Part shown: positions 47,601 to 59,118 of the stretch, piece by piece | How the letters are laid out: each line of letters begins with the position of its first letter | How positions within the stretch are numbered: the stretch's first letter is position 1 | NCBI GenBank assembly: GCA_030248135.1 | Contig: JASANC010002838.1 | Location: 1-64,000, forward strand | From: Theristus sp. LFF4_11 | Lineage: Eukaryota; Nematoda; Chromadorea; Monhysterida; Xyalidae | Direction of reading: 5' to 3' | Length of the DNA: 64,000 nucleotides | The notes under the pieces: model-generated | Told to the model about the DNA's origin: nothing | The model's database searches: none | Seen by the model: only the letters and a program-made list of their open reading frames with translations | Position numbers and translations under genes: made by a program

Positions 47601-49652
47601 TTGTGTTTGCGTCTGCAAGTGCTGTGTATTCACTTGATTGTGTGTTATGACCAACGACAGACTGTCGCCGGCGTCGCCTGTTTTATGGGCCCATTCATTG
47701 GTGACATCGAGTGGCCGTGTGCTCGTGTTGCCTAATAATCCAACAATGACTAACAGAAATTGTTGGAATTTGCTGCATCTTTCCAAAAACATCTGCGTTT
47801 TCTGTCGGATTTGTTGATCGTTCGTCAGTGATGACGCACGGTTTTGGAATTTGTAAAAAACAGCAGTTGAAATATAAAGTTCTTGGCTCAGCCAGAAAAA
47901 AGTTTTTTGTTGTTGCAAAGGATCACAATTTTTGAGGAGTGCACTTCGAAAAATGCCGACAAAGTGACTTAATGGGGCTCGCACGACTGTCGTAAATTAT
48001 ACAATATGTCCATGCCGCTGGCACACACGCACCCGGTAACTCCTTTCTTCTTTACGTTTTTACCTGCGTTGTGCAATAAAAAATGTCGCAATTCCGAAGG
48101 ATCGATTCCAGTCCTAATCTGGTTACGGTAATCACCGAATTGGCTGCCAAGTTTTTCAGCATCACCAACCACGCTGCGCAGCAAAAAAGAACAGACGCGC
48201 GATCGTAAAAGTCGTTTTCCGAAAACTGCACTACAACACACACAATGTGTATCAGATCAATTACAAGAAGAACGGCAAAACAATTACACGTCTTTTCTTG
48301 TTTTTATTCACGTCGTCCAAAAAAACAGAAATCGCCAACATGATCGCTTTAATCGGAAATGGCAGTGCGTGATTTGCGCGTGGCGCCGGCGTGTCGCACG
48401 CAGCCATTTTGGCCCAATGCACTCGCATTTTCTTGTGTTTTTTCTACTTTTCTGCGATTTGTGCAATTCGATATCATTGCGTTTATGCGTCATTTGAGCT
48501 TTTGGACATCGTGCGATTCGATAACCAGATGAGTTTTGTTGAAATTAGTGCTGAGGTGAAAACCTTGTGTTTACGGTAGCTGTTGTACTTGCAATGTGTG
48601 TATGTGTGGGTGTGCACATGTTTGTGTGGTTAAAAAGGGATGGATTTCATGAACATGGAAAAGAAACTGACAGAAAAATGTTGTGTAAGAAGCGTAAGCA
48701 CATGTGCCTATCGTCCATCACCAAATTGCTCAATTTGTGTTGTCGAAATCATGTGGCCTCTATTGAAGTTGTGCAGCCAGCACACGTGCACACATTCATG
48801 CAGCTTTGCTTGCAGATCACGGTGCTTATCAAGCAGCTGTCTGGGTGTACGTCTCAGAAAGTGTACAGTGCTGCCGGTGACGTGGCCGCGTTGCCGCCGA
48901 CGTTCGACGACGGCTCACGGTTCAGTGGTCGGTCACGCCAGCTTGCCGCCGTTGAGCTGATCTCCGAGCACCACCAGTCCAGCAGTCAACGTGTTGAACT
49001 GAAACTGCACTACATCAGCACGCGCGTCATCGTGCGCCGCCATGGCCGCCATCTGTCCGTGATCGTGAAGATGCCCGAGCAGATCCTAACCGAGAAGACG
49101 GCCGCTGAGACGGCGCAGCTGTGCGTCACCGGGTGTCCGCTGCGCGAGACGTTGCCATTCAAGGAGGCGCTCGCGAAGCCACTGCAGTTCTTTGCGTGCT
49201 ACGCTCGCCAGCAGCAGCGCACGTCGCAGCAGCGTCACTCGCCGCGTGCCCAGCTGCCGTACGAGCGTGCGGAGGCGATGCGGCTGTGCAGAGAGATGCG
49301 TCTCACCGACTTCTACTTGGACGCGTGCGTGTTCGACGTGATGCTCAGCGGCGACCTGGCGCTGCGTGACGCTGCACGTGCGGCGCTCACGGACATGCAC
49401 GTCCTCTACGCACCCTACAGGAGACACTTCGAGATGAACCGAACCGACCTGTCCATTTACGACAACATGCGCCGTGCCGAGGCCGCCGCGGGCAGCACGT
49501 TCGTCTGCGTCAACGAGCAGCAGCCGCCGCTGGCGGGCGTCAGCAGACGCATCACGGTCGCCAAGGCAGCCGGCACAGCGTCCAGCCGCAACTGTGTCTG
49601 CAGGCTCATCGTTGTGATCGGGCTGCTGCACAGGATCACACGGGTTTTATGA
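44688..49652 (+). CDS. drag-1: Repulsive guidance molecule homologue (RGM/DRAG-1 type)
   Basis: Proposed exons are 44688-44940, 46672-46772, 46875-47300 and 48816-49652 (TGA), with phases 1, 0 and 0 all matching; about 538 residues. Alternative in-frame starts are ATG 44799 and 44817. Exon 1 ends in a hydrophobic signal segment (RISLCVLLLVQL). Exon 2 begins the N-terminal Cys domain (SECRVEVC). Exon 3 has VQCRGVLKYHS and CQMFGDPHVRTF at about residue 211; the GDPH site is where RGM proteins self-cleave. GAWPLVDNAYFAVQVTNE follows. Exon 4 carries CTSQKVYSA, RVIVRRHGRHLSVIVKMPEQ, LCVTGCPLRE and FYLDACVFDVMLSGD, then a short hydrophobic tail suited to GPI attachment. RGMs are membrane-anchored BMP co-receptors and neogenin ligands. 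The order of motifs leaves little doubt; only the first exon is inferred. Confidence 0.93.
45500..46596. mobile_element. Complete 1.1-kb CAGGGTGGGCC-family TIR element in RGM intron 1
   Basis: TA-CAGGGTGGGCCAAAAAAAGG to CCTTTTTTTGGCCCACCCTG-TA with arms of about 230 bp (AATGCTCTCACTGGCG, CCCCTATCACTCA, AATCGACAAATGTGGTGAAA and their complements). No transposase ORF is seen. It lies 75 bp upstream of RGM exon 2. Confidence 0.92.
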
Positions 49653-50186
49653 GACAAACAACGGTTGTTGAAGGACTTGTGTTTTGTTTGGAAGTTTTGT
49701 TGTTCTTTGGAACCTCACTTTACATAATGCAGGGAATTGTTCTGTGTATCTTGGCCATGATTAATTTGATTGCCCTATGACGTCAAATGAGGAGTTGTAA
49801 ATATTTTTGAAGATTTTCAGTCAGTCCGCGAACTGTGTTCAGTCACTGAATTATACTATGAAGTTGCTTCCGCTTGACAGTCTTGTGATACCGTGTGCAA
49901 TATTAGAACAATGAATTTTTAAAACAAAGGAAGCATGATTTTTTTAGTTTGTCATATTTTTGCAGTCATTTCCGTTTTGTACATACTTCTATAAAATTTA
50001 AAAGGACAATAAAAAGCCGTACCAACTGTCATTTATTCAATGTGAAATGGAATGCAATTAAATGGTGTGCAGCCGGCTATAAGCAGCAAAAGAACAGAAA
50101 TTTGGCAACAAAAAAATTTGAGAACAATAAATCGAATGTTTGAACTCTATCATGTGAAGTGCAGTTCATAACTGTACGCTACGCGT
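49653..50186. other. Convergent spacer RGM / zinc-finger gene
   Basis: A/T-rich with no exon. It is expected to contain the two 3' UTRs; an AATAAA-like hexamer occurs in each orientation but neither was tested. Confidence 0.35.
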
Positions 50187-53100
50187 TCACGTTGGCCTGT
50201 CAGCGCAGACAGCCCTGAGCGGCAAGCGTACACTGTGCGTCAGATGACGTGTGTCGTGCGTCTTATTTGCGGGCGCATTGTCCAGTGAGCCAAGCGGCGT
50301 CACTTCGATGCAACTTGGGTCGGTGCCAAAGCAATCGGCCGGCCCGGCGAACACGAGCTCGCACAGACTCGCGGCGACCGGCGCCAGCTTGCGGCCGAGC
50401 TTAGGCTTAGGCTGCTCGCCTGTCTCGGCGGTGGCGCGTGCGTTCGCGTCGGCAAAGTGCGTCGTGAGGTCTTGCTGAAAGCTGGCGCCATGGGGACACG
50501 CTGCGTGCAACGCGAATGCAACATCATCAGCTGACCTGCATCTGCTGCTCCTCTGCGAGCGTCCTCTGTTCGCTGTCCGTCAGCAACTCTTCGTCACTCA
50601 TTCCATAGAACTCTTTCGCCTGCAAGGCGTCCGTGTCCTCGGCGGCGCCGTAGTCAAATTCGAGTTGCGCAAATCGACTGCTGCGTGACATCTTCTTTTG
50701 TGGCGTCGACAGCGGATTGTTGTTGCTGTTGTTGTGTTGCGTGGCCGCTCGCATCTGCGGACTGCTTCTAGTTGGCGCAGAGGACGTGGACGGACTGAAC
50801 GTTCACATTTCACTGGGTTTATTAAGAATGCAAATCTGGACGTTTGCAAAATATTTTTCAAAAGAATGAAGTTTCATGAGGCATCTTTGAATTCAAATTC
50901 TTTGTCACAGCAATACAAACAAATGTAAATCCGAAAGCTCTCAAGAGCCACGCAAACCGATTGCTAGGCGTCACCGGTGTTGCCGTGTCAGATGAATAAT
51001 CCTCAGCGGACGTTTCCATGATCGTGCTCATCTGTCGTATCTCCAGCATTTGCGCCTGATCGAAGAACTCCACGTCCACCTGGCTTTCGTCTTCCTCATC
51101 CCCCTCTTCATCCTCGTATTCGCTCTCTTCTAAATTTGTCAGGTGATATTTTCAGAAACCCAAAAAACTGTTCTGAAAGAAAAGATGCATCAAACGTGCC
51201 AGAGGGCAGAGCAATGTGGTACGACACCAATCAGGACGTTTCTTGAGGCCACAGTGAATCAGTTTTGCTTGTTAGCGGTTACCGTCGGATGCGATCGCCG
51301 GGTTGCCGTTGTGCTGCTTGATATGTGCGCAGGACTGCAGACGTCGCGCAGCGTTGGTTGTCGCAGCGGTCGCGTGCTCCGCATTGCCGTCCCCGTTGCT
51401 CAACTGCGACGCCCGTCGCTTCACATGCCCGTCCTCAATGTCGTAGTAATCGTGGATCAACTCCAGCCGCGAGAAGTCCACGGACGGTACGTTGCCGACC
51501 TGTTCCACGTCAATCATGTTGTCGTCGTCGACAGAGCCAGCCCGCTCAATGCGCTCACTCGACTGCTCAGGCGGTTTACTCGCTTTGGAACCACGTTTGC
51601 TGGCGCTGCAAAACGCGCACAGTGAAATTTAGAACGCTATTCAGGAGTTCCGACAAAAAGTTGGAAAATACCGCATTCAGGACACTGAAGCAATTCACCC
51701 CTTATAAGCGGCAAGGTCGCCGTTTCCCAGCTGATAGCCAAGATGAAAGGCGCGTGCGGCGTTTTTGTTGGCGGCCAGTGTGTCGGCAATGTCCCTGGCG
51801 AACGCGTAGCACTGCTGCTGCTCCAGTTGACGCACGATCTCGTCACTTTTCGGTTTTTGTGTCACGTGCCTGAGGGACCGCTCGATTCGGTCGTAGAGAA
51901 CGCTCGTGTGCCGACGCGTCATGGGTCTGCAATGAGCGACTGAAGCACAGAAACGGCACACGCACTTGCGCACACAAGTGGGCAAGGTTTTTTGCCCATC
52001 CTGTATAACAAATTTGAAACCAAAAAACAGGGTTTGCAACAATACTTTTTACTATTTTGCGGTGTTTGCTCGGCTGCACCGGTGAAGTCAATGTCAAAGC
52101 GGCTCATATCAACACCCTTTGTGGCACCAGTGATCACTTGACGCAAACTAAGCATTTCCTGAACCAGAAAAACAAGCAGGAAGTGAAAATTCGCACACAA
52201 AGAGCGATGTGTTCTGTACTAGTTTTACGATTTTTAGTTATCCAACAGCTACATATGTAACAGCTACAGTTCAATTGAGATGCACAGATTGCTTACACCA
52301 TCAAATGCAGCTGATAAGCCAAATTCATTGCCATAAAACTAAAACATACTCACTTGAAATCTGCTTTTCCATACGCTTTTCACGGCAGGTGCTTGGTAAT
52401 CACAGTCGAATGTGCCGGCCAACAGCAAGCCAGCAGCTCTGACAATGTCTAGCACACAGCTCAGAATTGTTGAAAGGGTTGTCAAAACGCCTGCCAGTTG
52501 GCGTGAGCTCAGTTCAGGTGCACCACTCTGCTCGTGCCAATAGACAGCGCCAACCACAAACTGAAAACTTGTAATTGCATTGACGTAAATCTGCACTGGT
52601 TTATTTTACCACTTCCCATGGTTTCTTTCTGCTTGTGTGTTTCGATTAAATCGGCTAGATTATTTGCAAATCTGAGTTGCGTTTGCGGAGGCGCAAAGTT
52701 TTTACCACTGCAAGTGTTCATACAACTGCTGCATGATATTTTCTAAATTGCACCTGATGTTGCACATGTTTCAGGAGGATCATGTCGATGACGACGACAG
52801 GCACCATCGGCGTTTTGTGCTGTGCAGTACGGGCACGCTGCAACATTGGGGGTGTCGCATTGACCAGCTGCGGCCGCATGGGATCAATGACAATGCGCTG
52901 GTTGTACACGAGCTCGTACAGCCGGTGCTGGCCGTGCTCTGCGCGCCTTGTGTACATCGCAACGCCGCCGCCCTCCGACTGGTTGCTGCTGAAACACGCA
53001 CAACTGATTCGAGAACGCACTTCAATCGAGCAGCTCGCTCTCATTCTAACACGTTTCCGTTGTGCCAACCGACTATAACCTTTTATTTTGATCCCGAGAC

Positions 53101-54550
53101 TCAATACGCGCCTATGATACAGTTTCAAGGCAAACAGTTTCATGCATGAGGCGGGAATTTAAAATTGACGTATTGAGCCGAGTCCCCTGAATAGGGCCGC
53201 ATTACTTGGGCTATTTTGAATTTCCATATAAAGATAGAAACTATTTTCCTTTCGACGTCTGCAAACGCATTGAGTCGCAGAACCTAAAAATTGATAGCAC
53301 CTACAGTATGTTTGTATTCAGCACACACACACACACACACACCAACTATGGTCATGCAACCAAGCGAAACGAACCTGTAAAAGAAGTCATAGTGAGGCGC
53401 ACAAGTGAAATGTTGCAGAAATTGTTGAGCATTGATCTTCACGTCTGTTGAGTGCGCTGTTGTCGTTGTCGCGACGTGTTTTCTAGCAGAAGAGATACGC
53501 GAAGTGGACGGCAAAACTGAAAACCAGTTGATTTTAAAAAGGATCGACCACGAAACTCATGAAGGTTGAAAAGAAATTCCAAGAGAACGAACTTTTTGGC
53601 AGATGACTCGGTTGCTCGATGTCAAACAGACGCGTTTTCGTCAAACAGAGCACTTCAAATTGTTGTTCACCAAGCAGCTTCTCAAACACTTTGAAGCGTT
53701 TGTCCAAAAGTCCATCGGCATATGCAATACCAACATGCACTAACGCAACGTTTGTTGAGGCATATCTCTGAAAAATTTTTGTTTTAGTCTCCTAGAAATT
53801 CAATCCGAAATCAGACACAGTGATCAACAAAGAAAGATTTGGTGCCTGCAGGTCTGGCCGTGTGCTTCGTGAGGTTGACGGTGAGGGGTGAGCGAGCGAG
53901 AAGCATTCGCCACTGCAGTACCACGAGTCACGCCGCCGATGTTGCTCCTCCTTCAGGCGCGTCGTGTACGCTGAGCAACGTGCGTCGCGGTGTGCCTGTT
54001 GTGGCACGAGCAATTCAGAAAAAATGAGATCGCTAGACACGCCTTCAAACGTTCCAGCAGTCAGATCAGTCCGTCACTGAAGACATTCTTCATTCTACAG
54101 TCGAACTCTAAATTACAGAGAATCAGCTGATTGTTGGGTGATCACGTGATGCATGTTTTCTGTGCAAACTAAACTCCGCCCCCACCGCAATTTCTGCGCA
54201 GATAGCATGCACTACGTGATCACCAACCAATCAGCTGATTTCCCAAAATTTGGAGTACGCCTGTATACTCTCGAGTGTCGACCCCTGCAAGCCGATCGCA
54301 CCTGACGTTGGCAGTTTCGATTTGCGCAGCTGATCAGTTGTCCGCCTCGTTTTCTGCCGCAGAAGAAGCACATTTGTTTGGCAGGCGACGCCAGTGGACT
54401 CGCGGTGTCGTTCTGCTCGTGCACAGGGTGTTGCTGTTGTTGTTGCTTGACGTTGCTCAGTGAACGACTCCTAGACTTCACGACCACCTTCACTCCACTG
54501 CCGCGCAACCCGCTTGCCATGCTCATTGGCTCGTTTGGTTGTCTGACCAT
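50187..54550 (-). CDS. Unrecognised 12-exon protein with N-terminal zinc-finger-like Cys cluster
   Basis: Exons in transcript order are 54550-54302, 53995-53819, 53767-53593, 53516-53375, 52988-52754, 52560-52354, 52158-52046, 51926-51699, 51605-51283, 51129-50975 (end uncertain, could be 50921), 50754-50536 and 50474-50187. Phases agree at every junction and give about 836 residues. The N-terminus has CFFCGRKRGGQLISCANRNC, then H-x4-C and WYCSGEC across the first junction, a PHD- or ZZ-like spacing. The middle is helical and hydrophobic (MVPVVVIDMILL, GVLTTLSTILSCVLDIVRAA, RFDIDFTG). Acidic stretches (EYEDEEGDEEDE, YGMSDEELLTDSEQ) come before a short Cys-containing C-terminus. No transmembrane architecture is clear. 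I do not recognise the family; a cytosolic or nuclear scaffold would fit, but that is a guess. Confidence 0.75.
53090..53230 (+). repeat. GAATTCCCGCGTC dispersed repeat, copy 2
   Basis: GACTCAATACGCGCCTATG, CAGTTTCATGCATGAGGCGG, GAGTCCCCTGAATAGGG and CCATATAAAGATAGAAACTA. It lies in an intron of the zinc-finger gene (52989-53374). Confidence 0.85.
54098..54263. mobile_element. Short family A TIR element (166 bp), complete
   Basis: TA-CAGTCGAACTCTAAATTACA to AATTTGGAGTACGCCTG-TA. The arms share AATCAGCTGATT and GTGATCAC/CAACCAATCAGCTG. The element folds back almost completely on itself. It sits in the first intron of the zinc-finger gene. Confidence 0.92.
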
Positions 54551-56450
54551 TCAAACCACATTACCTGGCACACACAGCTAAGACAGCGCCGGAGACTGCT
54601 TGCCATTTGTTAAATTCAACGAAGAAACGAAACCATTTCATACCAAGACCGTTTTCAGATGTTTATTAGCATCATTTCAGCTTGTCGTATTCGAAATTAT
54701 CTCGAAACTACTCCAGAAACTATGGACATTCATAAGCGGCCATAAATAGTACATCAATTGATAAGCACTGAATGAGCTGTCTGTGTGGTTGTAATCCGCC
54801 AGAAATACAAGCAAGCCCATTTGCGAACGAAGGAGATAATAAAAATGAAAATGATTTTGTGCGTCGCGTGCAGCCGGTGCTACTGAGGCACCTATTCAAA
54901 GAAGTTTGTGCGTGAAGCATGTCTCCGCGCAGCGACAGTGTGTGTGTTCGCAATGAAAGAAAGCAGAGAGTGGTGCAGCGAGAGAAAGATCACTGCTTGC
55001 CGATGTGACGAGCCGCTGCTACATGCACATTTAGGCCGATTGCCGCGTGAAAGCAGCATGCAAACGAGTGCGCTTTTTCATAAGATGGAACAGTTTTGGT
55101 GTGCAGCTGGCCACTTGCAGTATTCGTGTCTGTTGGTCGTGATTTATATGCGCTTATCACCAAAAGAAGCGCGCAAGCCACTTTCGCTGCTGCTCCGGTA
55201 GACGAGAAAAAAGCACACAGTGCTAACCAATGTTCAACACCGGATGAACACGCTTTGAATTTTGACGACTCGGTTTGATCTGTCTGCTCGATATTTTATG
55301 AGCTGCTGAGATTGACTTTTTTACAAACTTTATATGAGTCGAAAAATTAATAAAAAAAGTTTGAAATATACAGCGCCTCTCTGAACTTCCTCATTTCACG
55401 CTGTTTTTCAATCTCCAGAGTTACACAAAGATCAGAATTCTACGCTGTAACATTCAGCTTAAGAAAAAATACACGCATTCACAGGAAAAAACGCCAAGAA
55501 CAGAGCACTTGAGCTAACGATCGAGAAAATCGGCGCCAGTGATCGGTGGCGAGCTGCCGGCGGCGCTGCTGTGAAACACAGACAAGCACAAAATGGCCGT
55601 CGTGATTTTGTTGCGAAAGAGTGGTCACGAAGGAGGCGTTGAGAGATATCTTGTTTGGCAGGAAAGACACCAAACACAGTCGCCTGCGCGTTGGCACGAG
55701 CCTCTATTGCTGAAGTGAGCACTCGATGTAGCAGGCATGCGCTGTTCCACTCATTCGTTTGATGCTTGTCATGCGCGCGCTTGTTTGATAGTTGGCAGGT
55801 CGTTTAGAAACGATATTTTCAGCGTCGAGCTCCGTCGTCTGCGAAATTATTGTGCTTTCGCGCGCGTTTCGTTTGTGGCACACGACATCCATACACTCGC
55901 AGTCGCTGTTCTGCTCTGGCGTTTGTCTGTGCGCGACGCGCCTCGATCGCGCCGGGCCGCCCGTTGCTGATAATTCGTCAAAAACTCGATTATTATTGCG
56001 TTTTACACGAGCCTGTCTGAGTGGCTTTTTCGTTTTTGTCTTTGGTACGACGTTTATTTTCGGAGTTTTGATGAATAATGCAGGCAGCCGATGTGGCGAA
56101 CTGCCAAGCTTGATTGGTCGGTTTTTGGCGTCAATGATAAAGTACAAAACGCGCTTTTTATAGCTATGTTCCTTATTTTTTTTGGCGGCTTTCCGATACA
56201 GTATGAGGCAGAAATAAGAAACGTTACGATGAACCAAACGAATTTGAAGGACAGGTCCACTGCAATGAACTGCAACAAAAATTTTGAGGGCGGATCCAAC
56301 TAATGTATGGATTTTTTCTCTTTTCATTGGTGTTTGTGAAAAACAAGACCAAAGCAATACGCAGACGCACCTTTCAAACCAACAAATTTGGCTGAACAAG
56401 ACAAGATGCTAAGTGGTTGCGTGTTTTATCAACAAGTTTACTCATTAGCT
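54551..56450. other. 1.9-kb gene-poor interval
   Basis: Upstream region of the zinc-finger gene. The long minus-strand open frame at 55704-56399 is Lys/Arg- and Thr-rich, overlaps other frames and has no domain, so it is not called. Confidence 0.4.
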
Positions 56451-59118
56451 TCATTTGTGTTTCTGACTTTCAATGACACCCACGGGCGCAGCGCGTTGCA
56501 CAGCATCCAGCAACAGTGACTGCCTGTCGACGGTGCATTCGCAACACACAGAGCCGACCACTGAGCTGGCAGTTTGCTTGCCTGTGGACTCGTTGCGATG
56601 CAGCACCGCAAGTGGGCGGGGTCGTCGCCGACATCGACCAAAACCTATGTACAACAATCAACATTGAAGATCAACAACAGCAATCAAAATCAACTCGGTC
56701 CATTGAACGAAATTACGTTTACCAACTGGTAAGTCCACCAATAGCCGAGAAAGGTTCAGTTTTGAAAATTACGCCGCATCAAAATTTAGCGCCTTTGGTT
56801 GAAAAATCGAAGATCAAACAACAGGCAGGAAATACCACCAAGAGATGCGAAATAAACCAACCAGCAAGGCAGGATGGATGATTTGAGTTTCGCTCAGTGT
56901 CACTGTGCAGTGTGTTTTCGGCACACAGCAATTCGTTGACGTACTGTGGAAAGTAGCCAGCGGGCAAGCGGCGTATTGCCCAGCAACGATCGCACAGATG
57001 CACCGACTTTGCGTCGCCGTCTCTCAGCATGCCGCGTTGTACGCATTTCAACGGCACCAGATCACCTGTGCATTCTTCGTTTTCTCAATAAAAAAACTGA
57101 ATTTCATTTCTGAAAATGAATTAAATAACAAACCAAGTTCTGGTGTTGACGCAAAACGCTTTTTTGGGTGTCTTCCGTGAGTGTCTGGCATTTCGTTGTG
57201 TATTTCTTTCAAACAGTCACGGAATTCATTCACGGTGTTTCGTTGCTGAGCTTTCATCGTTGCATTTGAAACAAAGTCCGAGAGGAACGCGCACGTTTCA
57301 TCGAATTCACCATTATCTGAGTTCAACCGATGCAGAATGACAAACTCAATGCCTGGTGCAAGCCAATCAGTCAGACGCAGCAGACGCTGCACAATGACAC
57401 GGACACAAGTACGACACTGCGATGTTGTGCACTGAAAACGGTGGAACTGAATGAAAAACGGTTATTCAAAGTTATGTGACACAAACGATCAACTGGAAAC
57501 GAGAGAGCAAAATTTTAAACTAATTGGAAAGAACTGTGTGCAAGTCAGACAAATAAACAAAACAGTGAACCGTCGCGGATTCAGCGTCGGTCTGCAGAGC
57601 AGATGCAAACGTGGCGTCGCTGTTGCCGGTCAGATCCACAAAGTTTGCTATTGCCTCTTCCAGTGTGTCTGCCTGGTATCGTTTGTCGTAGCAGTAGATG
57701 ATCGAACCTGCCTCGCTGATGCACTAAAAATACTAGAAGTTTTAACTTAAAAATTTAAAAAATAAAGCCAAAAATGCATGCAATCAAACTTCAATCACAT
57801 TTTTAGTCGCAGCGTCTTGGTTTGATTAACGGGCACAGTTACACTCAAGGTTTTAATAAATTTCGCTAATTTTAAACAAAATACGCATTCATCTTGCATT
57901 TCTGAACGTTTTTAAGTATAATTTATTGTTTTTATTGTTTTTACCGCTTTTGCTATCTATCTATCTAACTTCAACTTTTTGACGCTCCCCCCCAGGTAGC
58001 TCCCTATTACAAATATTCTCAGCTATCTATTTTCCATTTTCGATTGCAAATTTCCTGTATATCGCCTCCTTAACCTCTCGGACTGAAACAAGCATGCTGC
58101 CAAGAAACCCGTGTGCGAGTGTAGCGTGCTCCGCAGCTGAAGTCCAATGACAAACATTTGGTGAAACGCATGTGGTGCAAGATGTTTGCAATGGCTTACG
58201 TTCAGCGTTGCAGTCACACCATGACGCACAAAACTTGAAGCAATTGCGTTCACTGATGATGAAGCGTCGTCCGTGCGTACAGCTGATGATGATGAGAACA
58301 TGTTTTCACTGGCAATTTTCGTGAACTCCAGCCAACTGGCCCAATTGCCTGAGTATTCGTGAAAGTTGTGACCGTTTGTTTCGGAGCCAACGAACATCAC
58401 GTACGAATGGCACGCGTTGATTCTGCAAGAAAAATTCAAAAACCAGCAAGCGTCAAATCGTTCAACGTTCAATCATTCAGCAAGTTTTGTGCGAGCTCGA
58501 ATTTCTGTTCGCACGTTCTGCTCGACATTTCAGAAAATGTCAGTCATTTCATTCAGTTCAGCGTGGTAACCTTTTGTTCTTCAGAAAGCAAAGCAATCAA
58601 CTAACCAAATCTTATAAACCAAAGCCAAGCATTTCAATGAAGTGAAAGGTGTGAAACACCTGTTAATGTTGGCTCCTGTTGCCAATGGGAAGAATTTATT
58701 GTATCGTTATGAAAAAAAATCACCTGTGACGGGAACTGCAATTGAAAAAAATGGAATACAGAAAACTGCTGGTCAATCAATCAATTTTGGTCCCAAGACT
58801 CAATGCGCGCAAGATAGGTAAACAGTTTCATGCATGACGCGGGAATTCAAAACTGGCAAATTGATCCGAGTTTCCCGGGGCCGAGTCACTTTAGGCGTTT
58901 TTCAATTGCCACATAAAGATTGAAACTATGTAGTTTCGTTTCTTAGATTAAACTTAGAAACTATTAAATTGAAAAAATGAAATGCCTTGACCGACCGACG
59001 GACATTTGACTGACAGGCAAACCGCAACGAAATGGAATCTCAAGGTAAAATAAGCTTACCCAAGTGGAGAAAACAACAGCAGCAGCGCACGAAAGCAGCT
59101 GACGACGAATGGCTCCAT
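56451..59118 (-). CDS. Secreted prepropeptide with C-terminal cystine-knot-like domain
   Basis: Exons in transcript order are 59118-59060, 58422-58200, 57723-57571, 57431-57134, 57065-56904 and 56644-56451. Every junction keeps phase (2, 0, 0, 1, 1) and gives about 362 residues. Exon 1 encodes a signal peptide (MEPFVVSCFRALLLLFSPL). About 210 residues of pro-region with several Cys follow, ending in RHPKKR, a furin-type site. The predicted mature part of about 125 residues has eight Cys: KCV, LCDRCW, a LPAGYFPQYVNELLC block, a GRC before a basic patch and AVLHRNESTG, then VGSVCCECTVD. The W-x-x-LP-x-x-YFP-x-Y-x-x-x-x-C block, a C-x-P-type strand leading to VL-x-R, and a terminal C-x-C recall Trunk/PTTH, Noggin and IL-17 folds. 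An extracellular ligand is likely. Family membership is inference; donors at 56904 and 57134 are less than ideal. Confidence 0.72.
57940..58040. repeat. TATC microsatellite with poly-C block
   Basis: CTATCTATCTATCTAAC, then TTTTTGACGCTCCCCCCC and AGCTATCTATTTTCC, the same order of blocks as at 6440-6520. It lies in intron 2 of the secreted-peptide gene. Confidence 0.7.
58795..58925 (+). repeat. GAATTCCCGCGTC dispersed repeat, copy 3
   Basis: GACTCAATGCGCGCAAGATAG, CAGTTTCATGCATGACGCGG and CCACATAAAGATTGAAACTA, same orientation as the 53-kb copy. It lies in intron 1 of the secreted-peptide gene. Confidence 0.85.

Noticed and set aside
55704..56399. 231-codon minus-strand open frame
   Set aside because: Long but without ATG-supported domain or splice signals; composition is like translated intergenic sequence.
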